NCBI GenBank assembly: GCA_028282685.1
Contig: JANQHK010000094.1
Location: 28,064-92,063, forward strand
Length of the DNA: 64,000 bases
Source of the DNA: Phycisphaeraceae bacterium
Lineage (GTDB): Bacteria > Planctomycetota > Phycisphaerae > Phycisphaerales > Zrk34
Direction of reading: 5' to 3'
Shown one piece after another: positions 54,983-63,123 of the stretch. The position numbers were made by a program, and so were the translations under genes. Under the pieces are notes generated by a model, which was not told the DNA's origin, made no database searches, and saw only the letters and a program-made list of their open reading frames with translations. How positions within the stretch are numbered: the first letter of the stretch is position 1; each line of letters opens with the position of its first letter.

Positions 54983-55459
54983 ATGCACCGCTTCCCTCTT
55001 TCCGCCGCGCTGTTGCTGGCCATGGTTGCGTCCATGGCCCAAGCCGATGAAATCATCTGCCTGATGCCGGATGATGCCTCGCGAGGCGTCACCGTGCCCA
55101 TCTGCACCGCCACCGACAGCGAGCTCGGCTTGATACAAGACGCAATTGCTCCGATGCCGCCATCGGTCGTGTTGGGATTTCTGGAAGTGAGCGAACCCAA
55201 CCTGCCGGTCACTTTTCTATCGAATGACATCTGGTCGGAGCCGGTCACCAATGCCTCCCATACAAGTCGGCCATACAGCAGCATCTTCGATCCCCGTCAT
55301 GTGATTGTCTGCTTCCATTGCAACCGGGGCAATATCATGATTTCGATGAACGCCGATCCGACCGGCGCTCTGCCGTCCAGCATCACGCCCAGCCAGATCG
55401 TGATTGGGCCGTCCGTACTTGACCGCGAAACCACCCTGATCGCCGAATTGCCAAACTAA
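54983..55459 (+). CDS. Small secreted protein of unknown function
   Basis: 158 residues from ATG 54983, with GGAG eight bases upstream. Signal peptide MHRFPLSAALLLAMVASMAQ, cleavage after AQA. The mature part has no recognised domain; it is rich in Ser, Pro and Ile and contains several Cys. Expressed from its own promoter with a long structured leader. Confidence 0.65.
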   Translation: MHRFPLSAALLLAMVASMAQADEIICLMPDDASRGVTVPICTATDSELGLIQDAIAPMPPSVVLGFLEVSEPNLPVTFLSNDIWSEPVTNASHTSRPYSSIFDPRHVIVCFHCNRGNIMISMNADPTGALPSSITPSQIVIGPSVLDRETTLIAELPN

Positions 55460-55521
55460 GACAAATAACAAACGCCTTTGGTCGGAGATGATGAACAAGT
55501 TGGGTTAGCAAGATGAAATGG

Positions 55522-55547
55522 AGACCCCGGCGCAAGCCGGGGTTTCT
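55522..55547. terminator. Bidirectional intrinsic terminator
   Basis: CCCCGGC (55525-55531) / GCCGGGG (55536-55542), loop gcaa, extended by flanking A-T pairs; TTTCT follows on the plus strand. It ends the secreted-protein gene and may serve the tRNA-Leu gene on the other strand. Confidence 0.75.
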
Positions 55548-55580
55548 CGTTGGTGGGCCGCTCATACAGATTCTTGACAA

Positions 55581-55666
55581 TGGGCTCGGAGGGATTCGAA
55601 CCCTCATGGGGTATTAACCCCGGGGGATTTTAAGTCCCCTGCGTCTGCCGGTTCCGCCACGAGCCC
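55581..55666 (-). tRNA. tRNA-Leu (anticodon UAA)
   Basis: 86-nt class II tRNA on the minus strand: acceptor GGGCTCG/CGAGCCC with discriminator A, a long variable arm, anticodon stem GGGGA/TCCCC around loop CTTAAAA (anticodon TAA), and T-arm GAGGGTTCGAATCCCTC. CCA is not encoded. It decodes UUA/UUG. Confidence 0.95.
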
Positions 55667-55771
55667 CGACCATTCATCGTCGCAAAGCCCCCCGCCAACG
55701 TCAAATCTTTCCGTTATTTTCTGCATCGGATGACCTGGGTCCGAAGGATCAATCCGATTTCACGGAAAACC

Positions 55772-55780
55772 TGTTATGAT
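55772..55780 (+). promoter_or_regulatory. Extended -10 promoter candidate for the CPBP gene
   Basis: TG, one base, then TATGAT (55775-55780), an extended -10 form with no good -35. Start near 55787, about 18 nt before ATG 55805. Confidence 0.4.
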
Positions 55781-55804
55781 GAGAGCATGAAGACTTGACT
55801 CCGT

Positions 55805-56641
55805 ATGAATCGGCTTGGGAACCGGTATTGCATTGCCATGGATCATGAATCAAAACGGTCGAGCGGCCTCCCCGAAAAAACGGCAACAGTATGCCCGTAT
55901 TGCCAGGCTAAACTCGACCCCGATTACTATTTCTGCCTGTCCTGCGCAACTCCGTACCAATCCATCTCCAAGGTCATCCCTCAACCCTATGTCCGCAGAC
56001 TGACCGATGGGGAATTGATCCGGCGCAAGGCCCCGCGCGTGGCTCTGCTGTTCTGGACCTACTTCTGCGTGATTGTTGGTGTTGGGATCGTCAACCTGCT
56101 GATTTTCGACGACATTTCAATTCAATTCCAGGTTCTTTTCGGATCGGTGGCCATGACGGTCACGACGCTGATCTTCACGGCGTTGTACTGGCAAACTCTG
56201 AAAAGCCAATTGGTTCGGTTCGGTTTTTTCCACTGGGAAGCGTGGTTCGGACTGCTGGTGCTGTTGCCGGCGGGTCTGTTATTGAATTACATGTGGCATT
56301 TTGTCTGGGCTCCGGATTTTTACGAGGATGGCCTGAAATCGATTGAATTGAATATGGCCGCAATGGTCCTGTTCATCTGCGTCTTGCCAGGCATCCTGGA
56401 AGAGATTGCCTTCCGGGGCTTGCTGCAGCAATGGCTCCAGGTCGCCATTCGCCCGCTGCACGCGATTGCGATCACCTCGGTACTTTTCGCCGTTTTACAC
56501 CTCAGTATCTACAGCATGCCGTACTTGGCGCTGCTGGGTGTGGTGCTGGGCTGGATGAAGTATCGCACGGGGAGTCTTTACCCGAGCATGCTCGCCCATT
56601 TTCTGCATAACTGGATTGTGGTTATGTTCTTCTGGAGGTAA
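55805..56641 (+). CDS. CPBP-family intramembrane metalloprotease with N-terminal zinc ribbon
   Basis: 278 residues (ATG 55838 would give 267). Two CxxC pairs (CPYCQAK, CLSCAT) at about 30-48 form a zinc ribbon; then about six membrane helices and the CPBP/Abi motifs LEEIAFRG (Glu-Glu, Arg), FAVLH and HFLHN (metal ligands). CPBP enzymes are intramembrane proteases or prenyl-protein endopeptidases; a zinc ribbon on the N-terminus is an added feature. Substrate unknown. Confidence 0.85.
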   Translation: MNRLGNRYCIAMDHESKRSSGLPEKTATVCPYCQAKLDPDYYFCLSCATPYQSISKVIPQPYVRRLTDGELIRRKAPRVALLFWTYFCVIVGVGIVNLLIFDDISIQFQVLFGSVAMTVTTLIFTALYWQTLKSQLVRFGFFHWEAWFGLLVLLPAGLLLNYMWHFVWAPDFYEDGLKSIELNMAAMVLFICVLPGILEEIAFRGLLQQWLQVAIRPLHAIAITSVLFAVLHLSIYSMPYLALLGVVLGWMKYRTGSLYPSMLAHFLHNWIVVMFFWR

Positions 56642-56684
56642 AATGCCGCGGTTTCATACGATAAGAGCGTATAGGGGTTAACCA

Positions 56685-57245
56685 ATGGCCATTCAAATCG
56701 TTATTCTTGTGATATTGGGTGTGCTGGCAGCGGTTATCGCCAGCAATAAAGGACGCACTCCCATCGGTTGGTTTTTCGGTGGTTTCTTTCTGGGAATAAT
56801 CGGCGTGGTTATCGTGGCCGTACTTCCCAATCTCAAAGAACAAAGAGAACGCCAGCGGCGCCAAGAACGAGAAAATCGCCGTTTGCGCGAGCAACTGCGA
56901 CAAGAGCGCATCAAGAGCGAATCGTTCCGGCAGCACACCACTGCCCGCCTGGACATGCACGATAATCATCTTGGCTTGGATTCCCGCCAAGGGGCGCCTT
57001 CCCTTCCCATTGAGGTGACCGACGCCGCTCTCGAGTCCATGAACGACCCCGATCCGGAAAATAATGGCAACTGGTATTTCGAGCATAATTCAAAATCGGA
57101 TGGCCCCGTGACCATCCAGCAATTGATTGCATTAATCGGGACCGGCCAGGTTCAGCACAACACGCTGGTCTGGTCGGAAACGCTGGACGATTGGACACCG
57201 GCATGCCAAGTTGCAGACTTGGCCGATCACCTGGGGACAGTATGA
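56685..57245 (+). CDS. GYF_2-domain membrane protein
   Basis: 186 residues. Hydrophobic N-terminus (about 3-45, with an inner glycine patch), a charged coiled coil (EQRERQRRQERENRRLREQL), a linker, then a GYF_2/DUF4339 domain (NWYFEHNSKSDGPVTIQQLIALIGTGQVQHNTLVW). GYF_2 modules bind Pro-rich peptides or nucleic acids and often sit on membrane proteins in planctomycetes. Its stop overlaps the next ATG by four bases. Confidence 0.8.
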   Translation: MAIQIVILVILGVLAAVIASNKGRTPIGWFFGGFFLGIIGVVIVAVLPNLKEQRERQRRQERENRRLREQLRQERIKSESFRQHTTARLDMHDNHLGLDSRQGAPSLPIEVTDAALESMNDPDPENNGNWYFEHNSKSDGPVTIQQLIALIGTGQVQHNTLVWSETLDDWTPACQVADLADHLGTV

Positions 57246-58138
57246 GTGAATCCATCATCGGCACGATCGAACTGGAAGGCATGATCGAAGGGCAGCAGCC
57301 AGCCATCGATCATCCGGAGCAAGCGTTGCGCGACTGGATCTCGCTGGCCAAGAAAAACGGATTGACCTTCATACTGGAACTGGATGGCAACCGTTTCAGT
57401 CTGCTGCCGGATACGGCAGCGGTGCCGGTGACACCCTTGGCCCCGGACCCGGCCCAGACGATCGCTGATGCGGTAAACAGTCTGTTGCCGATCTTTGAGG
57501 ACCGGATGCCGTTTTCCACCCTTCGCAGTGTGGAGTACACCAAGGGATACGCCGTTCATACGCTTTTCGCGATCAGCGCCGACGGCAAGGTTCAATTTGA
57601 ACAGCGCCAAGTTGAGGCGAAGACCGTCGAGCCGCCCTTGCCGCTGACGCGCAACCAGAAACTGCGTCAACTGGGAATCGGCGTGGGTGTGGTCATCGTG
57701 CTGTTCGCCCTGTCGACCCTTTTGATCGATTACGGCGGTGTGTATCGTGACCTGCGAGACACTTTGTTCCCCGCCAGCGCAGAATCGATGGTGATTCACG
57801 ACGCCGGTTATCAACCCTACTTCGTGATCAGCAAGCGGGAAATCACATCGACCCGCCGCGGACGGATTCTGCGACTGACGCTGGATCGCCAGTCCAGCAT
57901 GCCGAAAACAGACGACGAGTTTGACCAGGCCTACGCCGATGCGAAAAGTCTCGCTGAGCATCTTCGGATCGAGGCGCTGGCCAAAGGTTACGTGCCCTGC
58001 GAGTTGTACGATCACGAAGGCAAGTTCCAGGGCAGGGAGATCATCCGAACCCGCGGGCTGTTCAAGCATGAGCAAGTCGTGGCGGATGTGTTCATCGTAC
58101 GCACCCCCGCAACCAAAATTGTCGAACTGACTTATTGA
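57242..58138 (+). CDS. Membrane protein of unknown function
   Basis: 298 residues from ATG 57242, overlapping the GYF_2 gene (ATGA), so translationally coupled. One hydrophobic helix at about 160-180 separates an N-terminal domain from a C-terminal domain of mixed strands. No family recognised. Its linkage suggests it works with the GYF_2 protein. Confidence 0.6.
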   Translation: MSESIIGTIELEGMIEGQQPAIDHPEQALRDWISLAKKNGLTFILELDGNRFSLLPDTAAVPVTPLAPDPAQTIADAVNSLLPIFEDRMPFSTLRSVEYTKGYAVHTLFAISADGKVQFEQRQVEAKTVEPPLPLTRNQKLRQLGIGVGVVIVLFALSTLLIDYGGVYRDLRDTLFPASAESMVIHDAGYQPYFVISKREITSTRRGRILRLTLDRQSSMPKTDDEFDQAYADAKSLAEHLRIEALAKGYVPCELYDHEGKFQGREIIRTRGLFKHEQVVADVFIVRTPATKIVELTY

Positions 58139-58203
58139 TTAAGAAAGTCCGGCGCCACACCTTCGCCCGAAGGACAAGATGGGTGGGTTCGCGTGATGAT
58201 GTT

Positions 58204-58249
58204 CCCCACTTTCCCCTTCGACTTCGCTCAGGGCGAAAGTGGGGCGCCC
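58204..58249. repeat. Hairpin repeat, copy 2
   Basis: CCCCACTTTC (58204-58213) / GAAAGTGGGG (58235-58244) with inner CCCTTCGA; GTGGGGCGCCC follows the pattern of the 7010-7044 copy. It occupies the 176-bp gap between a plus-strand gene and rodA. Confidence 0.6.
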
Positions 58250-58314
58250 CAACACCCCTCACTTCAGGGTCCCTGGTGCGTCTCACAGCCGCGACCGTAA
58301 CCCCACGATCAGTG

Positions 58315-59544
58315 CTATCGCAGGTGCGGATCGCGCTGGACGTGATCAATTGACTTGGGGGTATCAAATTCGAACGACGGATTGGACATGATGATCGGCC
58401 GGTGAGCGGCGACATTCAGGATCAATCCCACCATCAGAAAATTCGCCATCAGTGAGGACCCGCCGTAGCTAACCATCGGGAGCGTCATGCCGGTGATGGG
58501 CAGGATACCGATGGTCATGCCGATGTTGACGAACGTCTGCGTAAACACGATGGCGACAATCCCCACTGCGACAAGGCGGGCAAACGGATCTCGATTCAGC
58601 GCCGCCGCCAATAATCCCCCGGTAAAAAACAACAGATACAACCCCAGGACCACCGCCGCGCCCGCGAAACCCCAGCGGGTGCAGATGACGGCGAAGATCA
58701 TGTCGTTGTGCGCTTCGGGCAACCAGTTGAAGCGGATCAGATCCTCGGCGTGCTTTTGCGAATGACCGATCGGCCCGCCGGCTCCGACAAGAGTCATCGC
58801 GTTGAAACCCTGGAAACCGTAATTGGAACGATACGTTGTTTCGCCCCGAACCTGGCTGAGCATGGTCACGATGCGTTGCTTCTGGTGCGGACGCAATAAC
58901 GGATACATCGCGGGCATTAACGTCAAGCCCACGAATACAATGATCAGGATGTGTTTGAGTTTCGCTCCGGCGGCAATCATCATGGCGAAAAAGACCGGCA
59001 GGAATATCAATGCGGTACCCAGGTCCGGTTCGGCCAAGATCAATCCCATGGGGATAAAGGTCAGCATCAGGGGCAGCATCAATCCCCAGAACCGCCGATA
59101 GTTTTCACGGAATCGCAGATAACAGGCCAGCGCCAGTACGAATGCGATTTTCGTCAACTCACTGGGTTGGAACAGGACGAATTGCAGATTGTACCATCGC
59201 CGTGCGCCTTTCTTCACAGGCACGAGGATCGAGGGTATGCCGGGGATCAGCAACACCACCAACAGCACCAGCAACACGATCAGCAGGGGATATGAAAACG
59301 GCACGAGCCGCCGGTGATGCGGCAGCGCCACCATCGCCATCACGAGTAAGCCGGCAACAAGAAAAATGCCCTGCTTAATCACAACGGTCGACACCCCCGC
59401 GGCCGGCGCGTCCGATCCCGGCCGGGGCACGCTGGCGGTATCAATAGCCACCAAGCCAATCACCCCCAGCCCGATCGCCGCCGCCATCGACAGATGGCCG
59501 ACGTTGGGCATCAGCAGCGGCTGTAACCATCGTGGCCAATTCAA
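58315..59544 (-). CDS. rodA: Peptidoglycan glycosyltransferase RodA (SEDS family)
   Basis: 409 residues, about ten membrane helices. SEDS motifs: FQPSELTKIAFVLALACYL, AEPDLGTALIFLPVF (catalytic Asp) and PITGMTLPMVSYGGSSLMANF. It polymerises glycan strands for elongation, together with PBP2, whose gene overlaps by ATGA (59541-59544). Confidence 0.94.
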   Translation of the reverse strand: MNWPRWLQPLLMPNVGHLSMAAAIGLGVIGLVAIDTASVPRPGSDAPAAGVSTVVIKQGIFLVAGLLVMAMVALPHHRRLVPFSYPLLIVLLVLLVVLLIPGIPSILVPVKKGARRWYNLQFVLFQPSELTKIAFVLALACYLRFRENYRRFWGLMLPLMLTFIPMGLILAEPDLGTALIFLPVFFAMMIAAGAKLKHILIIVFVGLTLMPAMYPLLRPHQKQRIVTMLSQVRGETTYRSNYGFQGFNAMTLVGAGGPIGHSQKHAEDLIRFNWLPEAHNDMIFAVICTRWGFAGAAVVLGLYLLFFTGGLLAAALNRDPFARLVAVGIVAIVFTQTFVNIGMTIGILPITGMTLPMVSYGGSSLMANFLMVGLILNVAAHRPIIMSNPSFEFDTPKSIDHVQRDPHLR

Positions 59545-61787
59545 AGGTATCCCTCTGCTTGCAATGCACGGATGAACTGCTGCATGATCGGACCGGCCAC
59601 GCGCCCGCCCGATCCGCCGTGTTCCACGATGAGCGCGATGACCACCGACGCCCGTTCATCGCCCGACTTCTGCACGTGCGTGACGAACCAACTGTGCGGT
59701 CCCCGGCGAATCACGCGCTCGTCCTCATCGATGCGTCCGTTGCGATTGGCATCATCAAAAAAGACCGGCGCCTGCGCAGTGCCGGTCTTGGCGCGGATGG
59801 TCAGGCCGTCGAAATCGCCGAACAGCGGGAAGCGTTCACCGGCATGGGTGATGTGGTGGCCGGTGCCGTGGGCTGCGTTGGCCGATTCGTGCATGCCTTG
59901 CAGCGCGTTTTCGACCACGCGCTGGTGCAGGCCGAGATCGCGCCCGACCTGTTCGGACTGTCGGTGGCTCATCAGCACGGGGCTCAGCCAATATCCGCCG
60001 CGCGCCAGCGCCGCATGGGCACATGCCACCTGGAGCACCGTCGCGCTGACCGGGCCCTGGCCGATACCGATCAGGATGGCGTTGTGTTGCGTCAGCCCGC
60101 GGCCGGGAGGGTTGTCGCCATCGAGCGAGGGGACGAATCCGCCGACCTCTTCGGCCATTCCCACCCCCGTCGGATCGCCACAGCCCCAGCGGTAGAGTCC
60201 CTCACAGAGCCGATCGGGGCCGAGCCGCTTGCCACAGGTGTAAAAAAAGATATTGCAACTGCGCGCGATCGCTTCTGCCGGAGCAAGCGGACCGTGTTTG
60301 AGATATTTACCCTCCCGCGGCCGCCAGCCCCAACAGCGGTTGCTGTGGGGCTTGTCGGGAAGCAGGTGGCCGTTGCAGGTGAAGACCTGGTCGTGCTGAA
60401 TGGCGCGTGTTCCAGCGGCAATGCTGTAGACGATCGGCTTGAGCGTCGAACCCGGCGGATACACCGACGCCACCGGACGGCAAACGCCGGGACGATCCCA
60501 TTTCGTCGGCCAGTCGCCCTGCTCGGGCAGGTCCACGGCCAACTCGATCGGCATCGTCGGGGAGCCGACCATCGCCAGCACGTGGCCCGAGTCGACCTCG
60601 AGCACCACGGCCGAACCATTGAGCGGCGTCCCGGTTCCGGCATTTTCATTGCGATGCCAATCCTGCACGGCCATCAGCCCCAGTTCCGGATCCAACAGGG
60701 CCCGCAGCCGCGCCTGCAACGCCGCATCGATGGTCAGGCGCACGTCGCGCCCGGGGACGGGATCAACCACGGTCTGCTCACCCGTATCCAGTTGCGTGGT
60801 GACCTGGCCACGGATTCCGCGTAAGTAACCTTCGGCAAACTGCTCCACACCGCGCTTGCCCACGCGATCGCCGGGCAGGTAACCGCCGAGATCGATCGAC
60901 TTGTCGGCGCGGCGGTAGGGGCGACCCAACTGCCCGGTCACGTCCTCCGCCCAGACATCGCGCATCGAACCGACCACGTGTGTCAACAAGTGGTCGACCG
61001 GCACCACCTGCACCATGTCCCGAGCCAGGTGAAACGGAAAGCGAGAACGATCGATTTCCACCGTGGCGCGCTGCAACGCATAGACGCGCACCTTGGTCGG
61101 TTCGACCGTCAATCCGGGGTGTTGCTCGGCCTGCTTGCGCAGCCGCATGGCCGTGGCTTCGCTGACATCGGAAACGAGCGCGTAGCGGGTTCGCTCCTCG
61201 CGTATCTGCCCGGCCACGCGATCCAGCGTGATCGGCTCATCGGTCAACTCGGCCAATCGCGCGGCGCGGCTATCGAACACCGTGGCGCGGATCATCTGCA
61301 CCCGCCGGACGATCGCCCGCTTGCGCTGTTCCAGTTCGTCGCGCCCGATGTCCGCCGTCCGGCAGAGCAACCGCCACAATTGCTCCTCCCGCTCGCGAAA
61401 CTGGGGCAGATATTGCTCGGTCAGCGCATAGCGCTCATACGGGCCAAGTTTCGCCCAGCGCTGGCGATTTTTCGATTTGGCTTCGCGGCTCGCCTCGTCG
61501 AACGCCCAGTCCCCATTGATCACCCGGTAGTCGACCTTCACCTCCCAGCCGGGCTGATCCTCGGCCAGGACCCGCCCCTTGCGATCGACAATGCGCCCGC
61601 GGATCGTCGGCTTCGTCCACGTCGTCTGGAGCGCCGATTCGGCATCGGCCAGACGCTTGCGATGCTCCAGCAGCGTCAGGCGCACCAATTGCGCAGACAA
61701 TACCCCGCACATCAGAACCACCACCCCGCCCAGCAGCAACAGCCGGCGATGAAACATGCTCGGAAACAGGCGGCGGAGAAATGTCAT
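59541..61787 (-). CDS. mrdA: Penicillin-binding protein 2 with an EF-hand-like loop
   Basis: 748 residues, longer than E. coli PBP2 (633). Signal anchor (about 14-36), dimerisation domain, then transpeptidase: Ser447-x-x-Lys450 (PPGSTLK), SCN (RSCNIFF) and Lys667-Thr-Gly (RAKTGTAQ). Right after it, residues 679-690 read DANRNGRIDEDE, a perfect EF-hand calcium-loop pattern. It crosslinks peptidoglycan made by RodA during cell elongation, in the inner membrane/periplasm. Its stop overlaps the rodA ATG. Confidence 0.93.
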   Translation of the reverse strand: MTFLRRLFPSMFHRRLLLLGGVVVLMCGVLSAQLVRLTLLEHRKRLADAESALQTTWTKPTIRGRIVDRKGRVLAEDQPGWEVKVDYRVINGDWAFDEASREAKSKNRQRWAKLGPYERYALTEQYLPQFREREEQLWRLLCRTADIGRDELEQRKRAIVRRVQMIRATVFDSRAARLAELTDEPITLDRVAGQIREERTRYALVSDVSEATAMRLRKQAEQHPGLTVEPTKVRVYALQRATVEIDRSRFPFHLARDMVQVVPVDHLLTHVVGSMRDVWAEDVTGQLGRPYRRADKSIDLGGYLPGDRVGKRGVEQFAEGYLRGIRGQVTTQLDTGEQTVVDPVPGRDVRLTIDAALQARLRALLDPELGLMAVQDWHRNENAGTGTPLNGSAVVLEVDSGHVLAMVGSPTMPIELAVDLPEQGDWPTKWDRPGVCRPVASVYPPGSTLKPIVYSIAAGTRAIQHDQVFTCNGHLLPDKPHSNRCWGWRPREGKYLKHGPLAPAEAIARSCNIFFYTCGKRLGPDRLCEGLYRWGCGDPTGVGMAEEVGGFVPSLDGDNPPGRGLTQHNAILIGIGQGPVSATVLQVACAHAALARGGYWLSPVLMSHRQSEQVGRDLGLHQRVVENALQGMHESANAAHGTGHHITHAGERFPLFGDFDGLTIRAKTGTAQAPVFFDDANRNGRIDEDERVIRRGPHSWFVTHVQKSGDERASVVIALIVEHGGSGGRVAGPIMQQFIRALQAEGYL

Positions 61788-61856
61788 GACCCCCTAATGT
61801 ATCGGCTGACATGGGGATTGGACATCGAAGATGACATCGCGCGACCCACCGCGTCG

Positions 61857-62672
61857 CTAGCCGGTGCGTTTGTCTTTTTCCAGAGCGGCGTAGGCGTTGT
61901 GATTGTGAATGGATTCGTAGTTTTCGCTGTTCACGGAATACCAGAGGATGCGCGACTCGACATCGAGCATCAACGCCAGGTCGCGGACGATGTCCTCAAC
62001 GAATTTGGGCTGGTCGAACGCCAGCTCCGTCACGTATTTCTCGTCGGGACGCTTGAGCACGGAGAAGACCGGCGAACTGGCCGCCCGCTCGCACAACTCC
62101 ACCAGTTCCTCGATCCAGACCATCTTTTTGGCGCGGATCTTGGCCTCGATGATGCAGCGCTGATTGTGCGCCCCGTATTCGCTGATTTCCTTGGAACAGG
62201 GACACAGACTTTTGGCCGGGACTTTCACGCCCAACACCATGTCGCTGTCGCCGTTGCTGGTGCATTCGTAGCTGACCTGGTAGTCCATCAGGCCGGGCGA
62301 TTCGGTGACCGGGGCCTTCTTTGTGATGAAGTAGGGAAAGTGCAGTTCCAGGTGGGCGTCCTCGGCGTTGAGCCGCTGCTTGATGTCATGACAGATGGCC
62401 ATGACGTCCGAGGGATCGATTTCCTGGGCGTGGTCGTTGAGGACCTCCAGGAACCGGCTCATGTGGGTTCCCTTCTGGTGGTGGGGCAGGGAGACGTACA
62501 TGTTGACGGTGGCGACGGTGTGCTGCACCCCGCCGCCGCGCATCCGAAGCCGGATCGGGTAACGGATGTCCTTCACGCCCACCTTGTCGATAGGCACCTT
62601 GCGGACGTCCGATGAGCCCTGCACGTCGGTCAAATTCTGCGAATCGGTCTGGATCTGCGACTGGCCTGACAT
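61857..62672 (-). CDS. folE2: GTP cyclohydrolase FolE2 (type IB)
   Basis: About 271 residues from ATG 62672 (62678 and 62705 are alternatives). It converts GTP to dihydroneopterin triphosphate for folate or queuosine synthesis. FolE2 marks include SLCPCSKEISEYGAHNQRC with the metal Cys and the C-terminal HNHNAYA. Upstream of mrdA on the same strand with a 69-bp gap. Confidence 0.93.
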   Translation of the reverse strand: MSGQSQIQTDSQNLTDVQGSSDVRKVPIDKVGVKDIRYPIRLRMRGGGVQHTVATVNMYVSLPHHQKGTHMSRFLEVLNDHAQEIDPSDVMAICHDIKQRLNAEDAHLELHFPYFITKKAPVTESPGLMDYQVSYECTSNGDSDMVLGVKVPAKSLCPCSKEISEYGAHNQRCIIEAKIRAKKMVWIEELVELCERAASSPVFSVLKRPDEKYVTELAFDQPKFVEDIVRDLALMLDVESRILWYSVNSENYESIHNHNAYAALEKDKRTG

Positions 62673-62720
62673 ACGCATCGGTCTCCATGCCCTGATCGGA
62701 AACACGCCATCCTAGGAAAG

Positions 62721-62954
62721 TTGCACATGAAAGGCAAAAAAATCCAACGCGACCAACCCCCCCCACCGCATCAGGATGTCAATAACAGGTCTTGCCTGAG
62801 AATCTCCGCGCTCAACCGTGACGGCAAGGTGTCGCGCAGCGAGTTCGACGGTCCGGCCAACCACTTCCGCAATTTCGACCGCAGCCGCGATGGCTATATC
62901 AGTTCTGATGAAGCCCCGACCGGTCCCCCGCCGAATCGCCTTCGGCCAAGGTAA
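62721..62954 (+). pseudogene. EF-hand protein fragment
   Basis: 77-codon frame in the 418-bp stretch 62706-63123. Two EF-hand-like loops follow each other: the first (LNRDGKVSRSE) has Ala at the position-1 Asp, the second (DRSRDGYISSDE) is canonical, then PTGPPP. This matches small planctomycete EF-hand proteins, but without a signal peptide or the first half. It is probably a remnant, or a truncated gene. Confidence 0.45.
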
Positions 62955-62968
62955 CGAAAAACCAATTG

Positions 62969-63104
62969 AACCACAGAGGCACAGAGACACAGAGAATAAA
63001 GACAGCATGAACAGGATAAATATCTGTTCTTCCTATGTATCTGATTCATCTCGTTAATCCTGTCAAATAAATTCCCCTCTGCGTCTCTGCGTCTTGGCGG
63101 TTAA
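62969..63104. repeat. Nested inverted-repeat element
   Basis: Outer arms of the ACAGAGGCACAGAGACACAGAG type (62969-62995) and CTCTGCGTCTCTGCGTC type (63074-63104). Inside, ACAGGAT (63011-63017) pairs with ATCCTGT (63057-63063). It lies just 5' of the stop of the membrane gene on the other strand and looks like a dispersed palindromic element. Confidence 0.6.
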
Positions 63105-63123
63105 GTTTTTCAGGTGGTCCAAC

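Noticed and set aside
54723..55064. A 113-codon frame beginning in the promoter of the secreted-protein gene
   Set aside because: It overlaps the promoter and leader, then the real gene in another frame; Cys/Trp-rich nonsense composition.
60978..62615. A 545-codon open frame on the plus strand across mrdA and folE2
   Set aside because: Antisense to two well-identified genes; the translation is low in family signal and rich in His/Gln/Arg as expected for shadow frames.
62712..63008. A 98-codon minus-strand frame opposite the EF-hand fragment
   Set aside because: No ribosome binding site or conserved pattern; the plus-strand EF-hand signature is stronger.
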